Origin: Ferrigenium straubiae
GTDB taxonomy: Bacteria > Pseudomonadota > Gammaproteobacteria > Burkholderiales > Gallionellaceae
Direction of reading: 5' to 3'
DNA length: 64,000 nt
Assembly: GCA_019449655.1 (NCBI GenBank)
Contig: JAHQXD010000001.1
Span: 1-64,000, forward strand
In this document: positions 8,475 to 16,053 of the stretch, one piece after another
How the letters are laid out: the number at the start of each line of letters is the position of its first letter
Position numbering within the stretch: the stretch's first letter is position 1
Notes under the pieces: model-generated
What the model was told of the DNA's origin: nothing
Seen by the model: the letters and a program-made list of their open reading frames with translations, nothing else
Databases searched by the model: none
Made by a program: the position numbers and the translations under genes

Positions 8475-8904
8475 GGGCAGGGAGACCGGGATCACGGATC
8501 AAATGCACCGACGACGGATTTGTATCGTCGTTCGCGACGATACGGTACCGGTCATGGTCCGGTTTTTCGAGCCACGCCGGGCCGCAACCGTCCCAATTCT
8601 GGATGGCGTATTCGATACTCTGGCGGATGCACTGGTCGGCGTAGGCCGAAAAACGCCCATGGCCTTCGCGTTCGAAATTTTCCAGCGCGTACGCCAGCCC
8701 CAGGTTGCCGGCCTTGAGCAGGTCGAAAAGCCTTATGTTGGCATAGCGCCGGGTGCTGTTGAGCGCGAGGCGCAGGTTGTGCGCGATCATCTTCTGCCGG
8801 GCATCGAAATCGCCTTCCTTGATGAGGCTCAGGAGGGCAAGCTCCCGTTTATCGCCCAACCGCGAGTCATGCGCGCTTGTTCTCGAATCGATGGTTTCCG
8901 CCAT
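8458..8904 (-). CDS. Truncated sigma-70-like protein (regions 1.2-2 only)
   Basis: A 148-aa protein. Residues about 20-100 align with sigma-70 regions 1.2 and 2: a HNLRLALNSTRRYANIR segment like region 2.1, DLLKAGNLGLAYALENF like region 2.2 (core-binding), and RFSAYADQCIRQSIEYAI like regions 2.3-2.4. The paired tryptophans usual in region 2.3 (TWWIRQ) are replaced by DQCIRQ, and no region 3 or 4 follows, so it probably cannot melt or recognise standard promoters. It overlaps the downstream 86-aa gene. Options are a core-RNAP-binding regulator, an anti-sigma mimic, or a decaying sigma gene; the clean reading frame argues against simple decay. Confidence 0.75.
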   Translation of the reverse strand: MAETIDSRTSAHDSRLGDKRELALLSLIKEGDFDARQKMIAHNLRLALNSTRRYANIRLFDLLKAGNLGLAYALENFEREGHGRFSAYADQCIRQSIEYAIQNWDGCGPAWLEKPDHDRYRIVANDDTNPSSVHLIRDPGLPAHDQIN

Positions 8905-9063
8905 GGCTTTGTTTGATAGGCCGCTATTTATTCAGGGGACGCCATTCTGACGATCGGGCCGCGTTTGAAACATAAGTGTCTTTACCTACAGGGTTTGATT
9001 TATTGAGGCAGGGCCGAATCCTTGCTAAGTTGCCGCTGTGACGTCAATGCAGAGGATAGGCGA

Positions 9064-9678
9064 ATGATCAAGCTCTACTACAGTCCGGGTGCCTGCTCCC
9101 TTTCTCCGCATATCGTCCTGCGTGAGGCGGGAATCCCTTTCGAGGCAGAAAAGGTAAATCTCAAGACCAAAAGAACCGATACCGGCACCGACTACGAGGC
9201 CATCAATCCCAAGAGCTATGTTCCCGCTTTGGTGATGAATAGCGGCGAGCTGCTGACCGAGGGGCCTGCCATCGTGCAATACCTTGCCGATCTCGCGCCC
9301 GCGAAAAACCTTGCGCCTGCGGCCGGGACCCTGGAGCGCTACAGGCTCCAGGAGTGGCTCAATTACATCTCGACTGAAATTCACAAGAGCTTCGGCATGC
9401 TGTTCAATCCGGCGGTACCGGAGGAAACTAGGAATGCCATCAAGGCAAGGCTCAACAAGAGGTTGGGTTACGCCGCATCCGCGCTCGAAGGAAGGAGTTA
9501 CCTGCTGGGCGATACGTTTTCCGTCGCCGACGCGTATTTGTTCACCATGCTCAGATGGACGTTTTTCACCGGAATAGATTTGTCGCCCTGGCCTGCGTTA
9601 AGGGAATATTTCAATCGCGTCGCCGCGCGTCCCGCGGTGGTCGCCGCCATGAAAGCGGAAGGGCTGCCCGTGGAGTGA
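9064..9678 (+). CDS. Glutathione S-transferase family protein
   Basis: A 204-aa cytosolic GST. The thioredoxin-fold N-terminal domain (MIKLYYSPGACSLSPHIVL) carries Cys11 at the position used by beta-class bacterial GSTs, cis-Pro in YVPALV and the glutathione-contact TEGPAIVQYL. A helical C-terminal domain with LLGDTFSVADAYLF follows. ATG 9064 is chosen because GAGGATAGG precedes it; an in-frame upstream ATG at 9022 would add 14 residues lacking similarity to GSTs. The gene stands alone, divergent from the sigma-like gene. The substrate is unknown; detoxification or maleylpyruvate-type isomerisation are both seen in the family. Confidence 0.93.
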   Translation: MIKLYYSPGACSLSPHIVLREAGIPFEAEKVNLKTKRTDTGTDYEAINPKSYVPALVMNSGELLTEGPAIVQYLADLAPAKNLAPAAGTLERYRLQEWLNYISTEIHKSFGMLFNPAVPEETRNAIKARLNKRLGYAASALEGRSYLLGDTFSVADAYLFTMLRWTFFTGIDLSPWPALREYFNRVAARPAVVAAMKAEGLPVE

Positions 9679-9701
9679 TGTTTGCCGGCTGAGCACCATC
9701 C

Positions 9702-9729
9702 AAAAAAAGCCCCACCATCGCGGTGGGGC
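9702..9729 (-). terminator. Intrinsic terminator of the five-gene minus-strand operon
   Basis: A perfect 8-bp stem (GCCCCACC at 9709-9716, GGTGGGGC at 9722-9729) with a 5-base loop. Read on the minus strand it is followed directly by seven T residues (9702-9708). It lies just beyond the stop of the TPR gene and closes the operon that begins at 14088. Confidence 0.9.
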
Positions 9730-9752
9730 CGGTGTTCCGAGTCGAATGCGAG

Positions 9753-10391
9753 TTAGTGCTTCTTCTCGATCTTCTTGATGGCATCCTGGATTTCCGCCTT
9801 GCGACCGGTGTCCGCATCCTCGCGGCCGGGGCGCGCCGGGGCGTTCAGTGCCTTCTTGAAGTATTCGAGCGCCTTGGCATTTTCGTTGCGCTCGACCATG
9901 AGTTCACCCATGAAGAAGTTCGGGTCGATGCCGTCCGGGTTGACCTTGAGCGCACGCTCGAGGTAATCGCGCGCCTTGTCGTGGTCGCCGAAAGAGCCGA
10001 AGCGCGGCACCTTGTAGTACAGGCTGCCGAGCGAGGTCAGCGCGGAACCGTTCAGGGCGTTGGCGTCGATCTTTTCCGCAGCCAGCAACAGGTCGCGCGC
10101 GGCCTTGGCGGTGCCGCCGGCCGAGAAGATGCTCTGGTACTTGGCCAGGGTGCTGGTGATGATGCCTTCCCAGATCAGCGGCTCGGCGCGGCCGGGGTTG
10201 GCGGCGCTTACTTCGTGTGCTTCCTTGACGAGCTTCTCGAACGCGGCTTCCTTTTCTTTTTCGGGTGTCTTGTAAAAGGCGGTTGCCCAGTCGTGCTGCA
10301 ATTTCTGGATGGCGGCGTCGAGCGGCGCGGTTTCGGCGAATGCGCTGGTGGCAGCGAACAGCAGGGCGATCAGCCAGGTGTACTTCTTCAT
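9753..10391 (-). CDS. Periplasmic TPR-repeat protein
   Basis: A 212-aa protein with a Sec signal peptide (MKKYTWLIALLFAATSAFA). The mature part is helical with tetratricopeptide-like units, the clearest being ARDYLERALKVNPDGIDPNF and AKALEYFKKALNAP. It ends in a Lys-rich helix. TPR units normally scaffold protein contacts. It is the last gene of the minus-strand run, 36 bases after the SDR gene and just before an intrinsic terminator, so it is probably expressed with the acyl-activation genes. Its partner is unknown. Confidence 0.85.
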   Translation of the reverse strand: MKKYTWLIALLFAATSAFAETAPLDAAIQKLQHDWATAFYKTPEKEKEAAFEKLVKEAHEVSAANPGRAEPLIWEGIITSTLAKYQSIFSAGGTAKAARDLLLAAEKIDANALNGSALTSLGSLYYKVPRFGSFGDHDKARDYLERALKVNPDGIDPNFFMGELMVERNENAKALEYFKKALNAPARPGREDADTGRKAEIQDAIKKIEKKH

Positions 10392-10427
10392 AACTCCTCC
10401 TTGTGTGAATGTTGCTTGTTGATGGGA

Positions 10428-11234
10428 TTACTTACCGATGGACTGGGCGTACTTGCGCGCGATGCGCGTGTTCTTCAGCAGGCCGTTGTCGACCAGGCGC
10501 GGGAACATGCCGTTCAGCCGCGCGAAGAAGGACTCCGGCTGGCCGATGAAATGTTCCTTGCGCTCCTGTTCGATCGCCAGCACGATCTGGGCGGCGACAT
10601 AGTCGGGCTCGTCCATGTTCGTCTTGGTCTCGGCCAGCATCCTGGTTGTGACGTCGTCGTTGAGCGGCGTCTTGGTGGCGCGCGGCGAGACGTAGGTGAC
10701 GCCGACCTGGCTGTCGACCAGCTCGCGGCGCAGCGCCTCGGAGAAGCCGCGCATCGCGAATTTGCTTGCGCAGTAGGTCGCGAAGTGCGGGAAGCCGATC
10801 GAGCCGAAGGCCGAGCCGATGTTCACGATGCGCCCGCTGTCCTGCTTCAGCAGGTGCGGCAGCACGGCGCGCACCAGCAGCATCGGCGCGATGACGTTGA
10901 CGCCTATCATCTGCTCGATGCGTTTCGGGTCGTGGCGCTCGAACAGCGTGAAGTCCATGATGCCCGCGTTGTTGATGAGCAGGTCCACGCCGCCCATCGC
11001 CTGCAGCGCGGCGTCCACCGCCTGCTGCGGTGCGCCCTCGGCGGACAGGTCGAGCGCGACGGCTGTGGCCGAGCCTCCGTTCTTGTTGATCTCGGCGCAG
11101 ATTTCCTCAACGCGTGGCGCGTTGCGTTCGACCAGCGCGAGCTTCGCGCCCTTCGCGGCGAGCAGCAGCGCGAGGCGGTAGCCGATGCCGCCGGCCGCGC
11201 CGGTCAGGATGATGCGTTTGCCAGACAGATTCAT
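10428..11234 (-). CDS. Short-chain dehydrogenase/reductase
   Basis: A 268-aa NAD(P)-dependent SDR. The cofactor motif TGAAGGIG is near residue 10, NNAG is at mid-domain, and the catalytic Ser and YCASK motif (YxxxK) follow. ATG 11234 is chosen because GGGAGG precedes it by a normal spacing; longer in-frame starts run into the upstream gene. The start overlaps the stop of the TenA-like gene (ATGA). The substrate is unknown; in this operon it plausibly oxidises or reduces a product derived from an activated fatty acid. Confidence 0.92.
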   Translation of the reverse strand: MNLSGKRIILTGAAGGIGYRLALLLAAKGAKLALVERNAPRVEEICAEINKNGGSATAVALDLSAEGAPQQAVDAALQAMGGVDLLINNAGIMDFTLFERHDPKRIEQMIGVNVIAPMLLVRAVLPHLLKQDSGRIVNIGSAFGSIGFPHFATYCASKFAMRGFSEALRRELVDSQVGVTYVSPRATKTPLNDDVTTRMLAETKTNMDEPDYVAAQIVLAIEQERKEHFIGQPESFFARLNGMFPRLVDNGLLKNTRIARKYAQSIGK

Positions 11235-11908
11235 GCAGTTCCTCCCGTTGTTGGAATGAAGCGATCGCCCAGATCGCGGAAGATGTCGCCGTAGAGCTTG
11301 TAGAACATTTTCGCGCAATGGATCAGGCAGGCCTGATCGGCGGGGTCAGTGATGCGGTCGATCAGCGACTCGTAGAAGCCGACATGGCCGACGTCCAGCG
11401 AGCCGTGCGAATTCAGGTAGGAGAACGCGTTCTTGCCGAGTCCGAGGCTTTGCTGCAAGGCTTGTCCGGCATGGGTCGCCAGCGCGACGCTGGTTCCTTC
11501 CAGCACCAGCACCATGCCGAAGAAGCCGACCGGATTGACGCGCGTGATGGTGTCGTAGGCGTAGGCCACCATCAGCTCGGTGGCAATGCACGGCTTGCCG
11601 TTGCGCACCGCTTCGGCGTCGCCGCCGCAGGCCTTGATGTCGTTCAGTATCCATTCCTGGTGGCCGACTTCTTCCTCGATGTATTCGGCCACCGCGGTCC
11701 GCAGCCATTCGTATCTTTCCGGCAGGCGCGCGCCGCAGGCCATCAGCAGCGGGGTAGTGTGCTTGACGTGGTGGTAGGCCTCGGTCAGGAATGCGATGTA
11801 GGCGGCGAGGCTGACCTGGCCGGACGCGCCGGCGCGAATGATGGGCAGGCCCTGCAGTTCGTTGCGCTCCGCCTCGGTGGCGGCAAGCAGTTGCTCATAG
11901 ACCGTCAT
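11231..11908 (-). CDS. TenA-like / heme-oxygenase-fold di-iron protein
   Basis: A 225-aa all-helical protein of the iron-containing redox (TenA/PqqC, heme-oxygenase-like) superfamily. Candidate metal ligands are E and H in LTEAYHHVKH, E and H in YIEEEVGHQEW, and D and H in HGSLDVGHVGFYE, a spacing typical of heme-oxygenase-like di-iron oxidases such as UndA or CADD. ATG 11908 places the start inside the end of the AMP-ligase gene (14-base overlap), and the stop overlaps the SDR start. Oxidative conversion of an acyl substrate is a reasonable inference; the reaction is not known. Confidence 0.85.
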   Translation of the reverse strand: MTVYEQLLAATEAERNELQGLPIIRAGASGQVSLAAYIAFLTEAYHHVKHTTPLLMACGARLPERYEWLRTAVAEYIEEEVGHQEWILNDIKACGGDAEAVRNGKPCIATELMVAYAYDTITRVNPVGFFGMVLVLEGTSVALATHAGQALQQSLGLGKNAFSYLNSHGSLDVGHVGFYESLIDRITDPADQACLIHCAKMFYKLYGDIFRDLGDRFIPTTGGTA

Positions 11909-13418
11909 CTGATTTTTCCCTGTACAGTTGCTCGATGGATGTTTGATAAAGCTGCCAGATCGCCGCGCGCTTGAGGCGGCCGTTCGCGGTGAGTTGCCCG
12001 TTCTGCGGCAGAAATGGGGCCTGTGCGGGAAGCCAGTGTTTGACCCGCGCATAGTCGGGCAGCACGCGGTTCGCCTCGTCGATGGCCTGGTTCACGGCGG
12101 CAAGCGCCTCGGGCGTCGCGCCGCGCGGCACGATCACCGCGATGTTCCATGGGCGCGCCTCGCCGAACACCGCCGCCTGCGCGATGGCCGGGTGCAAGGT
12201 CAGTTCGCGTTCCACCCATTCCGGCGACACGTTGCGCCCGAACGAGGTGATGAAGATGTTTTTCTTGCGCCCGGTGAGGTGGAGGAAGCCCTCCTCGTCG
12301 AGGTGGCCGGTGTCGCCGGTCGGCCAGAATTCATCCGGTTGCAGCGGCGCATCGCCGGTGTAGCCGAGCAGGGTCGCCCCCGCCACCAGGATCTCGCCGT
12401 CCTTGGCGAACTTCACCCGCGCGTGCGGCAGCGGCTTGCCGACGCTGCCGATGCGGCGTTCCGCTTCGGTGTTGAGCGCGACCACCGAGGCGCATTCGGA
12501 CAGGCCGTAGCCCTCGAACACCGGCAGGCCGAGTTTATCCGCGCGCTGCAGCAGGCGCGGCGCGACGGGGGCGCCGCCCACCGCGACGAAGCGCAACCGT
12601 TGCGGCGCGGGATGCCCCGCCTCGATGGCGGCGATCATGGCGTGCAGCAGTTGCGGGGTCAGGATGGTGGTCGTCGCCTTGCACTGGATGAGCGCGGCGA
12701 GCATTTTTTTTACGTCCAGCCCGGTCGAGCCGCTCAGGCCCACTTCGGCGAGCGGCAGCAATTGGCAGCTTGCACCGGCCAGCAGCGGCACATATACGCC
12801 GGCGAGGTTCTCCAGCAGGGTGGACAGCGGCAGCACGCTGACATGCAGGTCGGCCGCATCGCCGCGCGTCGCGGCCAGCAGGGAAGAGGCGACCTGCTGC
12901 AGCGCGTCGGTACCCAGACATACACCCTTGGGGTGGCCGGTGGTGCCGGAGGTGTAGGTGACCTTGACCGTGCCCGCGGGCAATGCTTTCGCGGCGATGT
13001 TGTGCAGGCGGATGTCGCTGAAGGTCTGGCCGTTCAGCTCATGCGTGAATACCGCGCCGGTTTCGATGCCTGCGGCCTCGAGCAGCTTGCGGTATTGCTC
13101 CGGCTGGTCGGTGAGGATGCAATCGATGCCTGCGTCGCGGATGCTGTGGGCGACCTGTTCCGCCGAGAAGAAGAACGGCAGCGGGACGATCGGCTTGCCG
13201 GCGTGCAAACAGGCCAGGTCGAGCACGGCCCAGAGCGGCGAGTTGTCGAGCGCCAGCGCTATCGTCCCGGCGGGGGCCGCGCGCAGTTGCGCACCGAATC
13301 GTTCGATCGCGGCGGCGAGCTCCCGGTAGCAGAGCGCCTGTTGTTTGCCGAGCAGGGCAGGGGAATCGGGACATTCCTTGCTCCATCGGCTGACGGCGTC
13401 GATGACGGACAGGCTCAT
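11895..13418 (-). CDS. AMP-dependent acyl-CoA synthetase/ligase
   Basis: A 507-aa adenylate-forming enzyme. Motifs in order are YTSGTTGHPKGV (ATP-binding P-loop), the GYGLSECA aromatic/acidic motif, TGDTGHLDEEGFLHLTGRKKN (hinge), and a C-terminal NGQLTANGRLKR with the adenylation Lys. Overall it resembles long-chain fatty-acyl-CoA or acyl-AMP ligases, although it is shorter than classical FadD. It lies 13 bases after the hemolysin-family gene and overlaps the TenA-like gene, indicating a single transcript. It probably activates a fatty or aryl acid for the neighbouring enzymes. Confidence 0.92.
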   Translation of the reverse strand: MSLSVIDAVSRWSKECPDSPALLGKQQALCYRELAAAIERFGAQLRAAPAGTIALALDNSPLWAVLDLACLHAGKPIVPLPFFFSAEQVAHSIRDAGIDCILTDQPEQYRKLLEAAGIETGAVFTHELNGQTFSDIRLHNIAAKALPAGTVKVTYTSGTTGHPKGVCLGTDALQQVASSLLAATRGDAADLHVSVLPLSTLLENLAGVYVPLLAGASCQLLPLAEVGLSGSTGLDVKKMLAALIQCKATTTILTPQLLHAMIAAIEAGHPAPQRLRFVAVGGAPVAPRLLQRADKLGLPVFEGYGLSECASVVALNTEAERRIGSVGKPLPHARVKFAKDGEILVAGATLLGYTGDAPLQPDEFWPTGDTGHLDEEGFLHLTGRKKNIFITSFGRNVSPEWVERELTLHPAIAQAAVFGEARPWNIAVIVPRGATPEALAAVNQAIDEANRVLPDYARVKHWLPAQAPFLPQNGQLTANGRLKRAAIWQLYQTSIEQLYREKSDDGL

Positions 13419-13431
13419 GTTTTCCTCGGGG

Positions 13432-14088
13432 TCAGGTGCAGGTCTTGCAGCAGAGGTCGATTGGTTTGGGTGCGGAGCCGCCGTCAGGCCGGAGCTTGCT
13501 GCGCCGCTCGATGCGCTGCAGCGCCATGATCTGCGGCTTCTGCTCGTAATAGCTGCCCCATTCCGCCTGCTCTTTTACAGGGAGCCGGCTCTTGTCGGGA
13601 TCGCCGAGCAGGACCGGGTTCAGCCCCAGCTTGATGAACGCGTTGCGTACCACCGGAACAGCGGTGAACACCGCCCACTGCTTGGAAGTAGCATGCAGGC
13701 GGTCGATGATGGCGGTAATCAGGTAGCGTGCCACACCGGGTTCGATGACCGACAGGTTGCCCACTTCGACTATGTCGTTGCGCTCGACCGGGGAGCCGGT
13801 GCGCTCCGCGAGCACCACCTCGATGGGGTGATCCAGGTAAGTTTCCAGGAACAGCGGCCCGAGCGCGGCGCTACGGAACCCGCAGGCTGCAACCAGTTTG
13901 TTGTCCTGGTCGCGCAGGCTCATCAAACAGGGCTTGAAGCGCCGGATTTTTGCGCCGTACGCCTCGCAGAAAATTTCGCCGATGAATTGCTCGACCTCGG
14001 CGCGGTCGCTATCGCCGGGTTGGGAAAAATGCACGTCGAACGGGCGTTCAGCCAGGCCGATGGCGGGGTTGGAAATGACGGTATTCAT
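13432..14088 (-). CDS. Thermostable-hemolysin-family protein
   Basis: A 218-aa protein resembling the thermostable hemolysin (delta-VPH) family, a group with a GNAT-like fold despite its name. The characteristic features are an EIFCEAYGA segment, a conserved CGFRSAALGPLFLETYLD block and VEVGNLSVIEPG. There is no signal peptide. Four cysteines cluster near the end (DLCCKTCT). It is the first gene of the operon AMP ligase, TenA-like, SDR, TPR. In context an acyltransferase role is more plausible than pore formation, but this is inference. Confidence 0.8.
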   Translation of the reverse strand: MNTVISNPAIGLAERPFDVHFSQPGDSDRAEVEQFIGEIFCEAYGAKIRRFKPCLMSLRDQDNKLVAACGFRSAALGPLFLETYLDHPIEVVLAERTGSPVERNDIVEVGNLSVIEPGVARYLITAIIDRLHATSKQWAVFTAVPVVRNAFIKLGLNPVLLGDPDKSRLPVKEQAEWGSYYEQKPQIMALQRIERRSKLRPDGGSAPKPIDLCCKTCT

Positions 14089-14229
14089 CGATTTTGTGAG
14101 GCTGGCTGGTTGCCCATACTAAATGGATAGCGCGTTATTTTACCAGTTGCGAAACAGCAAATCGGTGTAAACACACGGCTTCAGGCTGCCTGGAATAAAA
14201 AAAGTTCAAAGTCATGGCGTCGTGCCGGA

Positions 14230-15174
14230 TCAGGCTGCTTTCAGTTTTGCGCGCGCATAGGAAATTCCCGCTTTTACCAGTTCCTTTGCGTCGTAGCGGT
14301 TGAGCATGTTGCAGCCGTTGCACAGTTCCGGGATGGCTCCCATGCCCTCGCGCCTGGCCAGCACTTCGCGGATACTCATGTTTGCAACGTTCCCGATAGG
14401 GTGTTTGTGGCTGACGTCGTTGTAGCAGTACAGGTAATCGCCGCTCGATGCAATGAAGACGTCGATGTTGCGCGGTATGCATTTGAAGCTGTTGCTGCGC
14501 CACTGCTGGATGACATCCCGTACGCCGGGGACGAAGTCGAATTCCTGGGAGCGCAAATGGTGCTGATCGATCAGTTGCCGCAGCTTCTCGGTGGCCAGTT
14601 CATGCTCTTTCAGGGTGCCGCCGCGGTTGTACAGGGTGGGCGACATGGTCAGGGTTTCCACGCCCTGCGCGCGCAGCCAGGCGATGGTGTCCGGCAGGGA
14701 GGGCAGGCATTCCGGCATGGGCGTGAGGCTGATAGCCAGCTGCGTGTGCTTGAAGAGTTGCTGCGCCGTCCTGATGTTTTCCATCACGCGCGCCTGGTCG
14801 AGGTTGACGTGCACGCGATCGTATACCTTGGGGTCTATGCTGGAAAAGGAAATCAGCAGCAGGTCGATTGCACCGTCCAGATGGCGGATGCGTTCGGCGT
14901 CGAGCTGGTGGCCGTTGCTCACCATGTCGAAGCGGATCGGGTGGCCGCGCATGTCGTCCACGAACTCGAAAAATTTGGTGTGCGTGGTGGGTTCGCCGTA
15001 GCCCGCGATGACCACGCGGAACACGTCCTGCGGCATCAGGCGCTCCAGCACCTGCCTCCAGGTTGGCTCGGTCATGAGCATGGGGTTCTCGATCAGGTCT
15101 CTCGGGCACATCGGGCAAAGCGCATTGCATTTGCTGGTCCACTCGACGTTGGCGGCGATGCGGTAGGAACTCAT
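14230..15174 (-). CDS. Radical SAM protein with SPASM-like C-terminus
   Basis: A 314-aa radical SAM enzyme. The 4Fe-4S/SAM motif CNALCPMC (CxxxCxxC) is at about residues 17-24, followed by a GYGEPT-type SAM-binding turn. A C-terminal cysteine set (FKCIPRN, YLYCYND, LCNGCNML) suggests an auxiliary cluster like the SPASM domain. The start overlaps the stop of the FMN-barrel gene (ATGA), so the two form a unit. The substrate is unknown and no precursor peptide is evident nearby; it is separated from the hemolysin-family gene by 141 bases. Confidence 0.9.
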   Translation of the reverse strand: MSSYRIAANVEWTSKCNALCPMCPRDLIENPMLMTEPTWRQVLERLMPQDVFRVVIAGYGEPTTHTKFFEFVDDMRGHPIRFDMVSNGHQLDAERIRHLDGAIDLLLISFSSIDPKVYDRVHVNLDQARVMENIRTAQQLFKHTQLAISLTPMPECLPSLPDTIAWLRAQGVETLTMSPTLYNRGGTLKEHELATEKLRQLIDQHHLRSQEFDFVPGVRDVIQQWRSNSFKCIPRNIDVFIASSGDYLYCYNDVSHKHPIGNVANMSIREVLARREGMGAIPELCNGCNMLNRYDAKELVKAGISYARAKLKAA

Positions 15175-15698
15175 TTAACGGTACCGGGGGAAAGTTCGGC
15201 GGGAACCAGGCGCGGGATATATGCGGGGCAGCTCGGCATAACCTTTTCGATGTCCACGACGACGACGCATTCCGCCTGCGGAAAGTGTTCCATCATCTCC
15301 GCGTTCTCGTGGATGGACGCCTTGCCGTTCACGCGCAGGCGCGCGCCGTCGGCGAAATCGATGAACAGCATGCTGACATAGGGGTTGAGCAGGATGTTGC
15401 CAAGGCTCATGTAGGCGCCGTTGCCTTTGACGCGCGCCTCGAAATGGGGGAAGGCCAGGCGGTTCGGCTCCAGTACCCTGACCAGGCCGGGGCCGCCGCC
15501 CTTGAACGAGCAGTCGCAGCGCCCGTCGGGGGAACTGGTAGCGAGAAAGAAGAACGGCGCTGCCTCGATCCGGGCGTGGAACTGCTCCGGGATGCGGTCC
15601 CAGATGAGCTGCTGGATGCGCTCTTCGGTCCACAATTCCGGGTTGCCCCAGCGTTGCTGTGCGTCAAGCTCGCCGGTGTGAAAGGGCGATGAGGTCAT
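15171..15698 (-). CDS. Pyridoxamine-phosphate-oxidase-like FMN-binding protein
   Basis: A 175-aa FMN split-barrel protein (PNPOx-like). The core FFFLATSSPDGRCDCSFKGG resembles the beta-hairpin of this superfamily, with VLEPNRLAFPHF and PYVSMLFIDF strands following. Proteins of this type without PNPOx catalytic residues often reduce or bind flavins, F420 or heme. It is translationally coupled to the radical SAM gene, so it may handle the electron or flavin chemistry of that enzyme. The specific function is unknown. Confidence 0.82.
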   Translation of the reverse strand: MTSSPFHTGELDAQQRWGNPELWTEERIQQLIWDRIPEQFHARIEAAPFFFLATSSPDGRCDCSFKGGGPGLVRVLEPNRLAFPHFEARVKGNGAYMSLGNILLNPYVSMLFIDFADGARLRVNGKASIHENAEMMEHFPQAECVVVVDIEKVMPSCPAYIPRLVPAELSPGTVK

Positions 15699-16053
15699 GG
15701 TAGTTATCCCGGCAGAATGTTCTGAAAAAAGGTCGTTCCGGCAAAAAATCGGTTGCTCGTCAAAGACCGCGGTATTGTAGTGAAGTTCAAGCTTTTTGGC
15801 TGAGCTGCCGCAGCGAATTTTGTAATCGTTTGTAATCGTAAATAGGTTGCGACTATAGGCAGGTGGTTATATAAGAGATAGTCAATTATTTTTATAAAGA
15901 TGATAAGCATTGCTTATTGCCTATATTATTGCGTCACCCCGGAACCGCCGTGCCGTTTCATGGACGGTTGCATGCCAAGTATGGCAGTGTTGACAGTCTT
16001 CGGCCCTCCCCCTACATTGCCTGTCCTTTTCCGTATTGCCAGAAGTTAATAAC
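15699..16053. promoter_or_regulatory. A+T-rich divergent intergenic region with repeats
   Basis: This gap separates the minus-strand radical SAM/FMN pair from the RND operon. It holds a perfect tandem duplication of the decamer TTTGTAATCG (15819-15828, 15829-15838) and a perfect inverted repeat ATAAGCA-T-TGCTTAT (15903-15917), which has the form of an operator for a dimeric regulator. It also holds the RND promoter listed separately. No convincing gene is present. Confidence 0.55.
15990..16018 (+). promoter_or_regulatory. Sigma-70-type promoter of the RND operon
   Basis: A consensus -35 box TTGACA (15990-15995), a 17-base spacer and a -10 box TACATT (16013-16018, four of six consensus positions) lie 36 bases upstream of the adaptor start codon. 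The palindrome at 15903-15917 is upstream of the -35 box. Confidence 0.6.

Noticed and set aside
9723..11294. A long plus-strand frame antisense to the TPR and SDR genes
   Set aside because: It covers two convincing minus-strand genes and starts inside the terminator hairpin.
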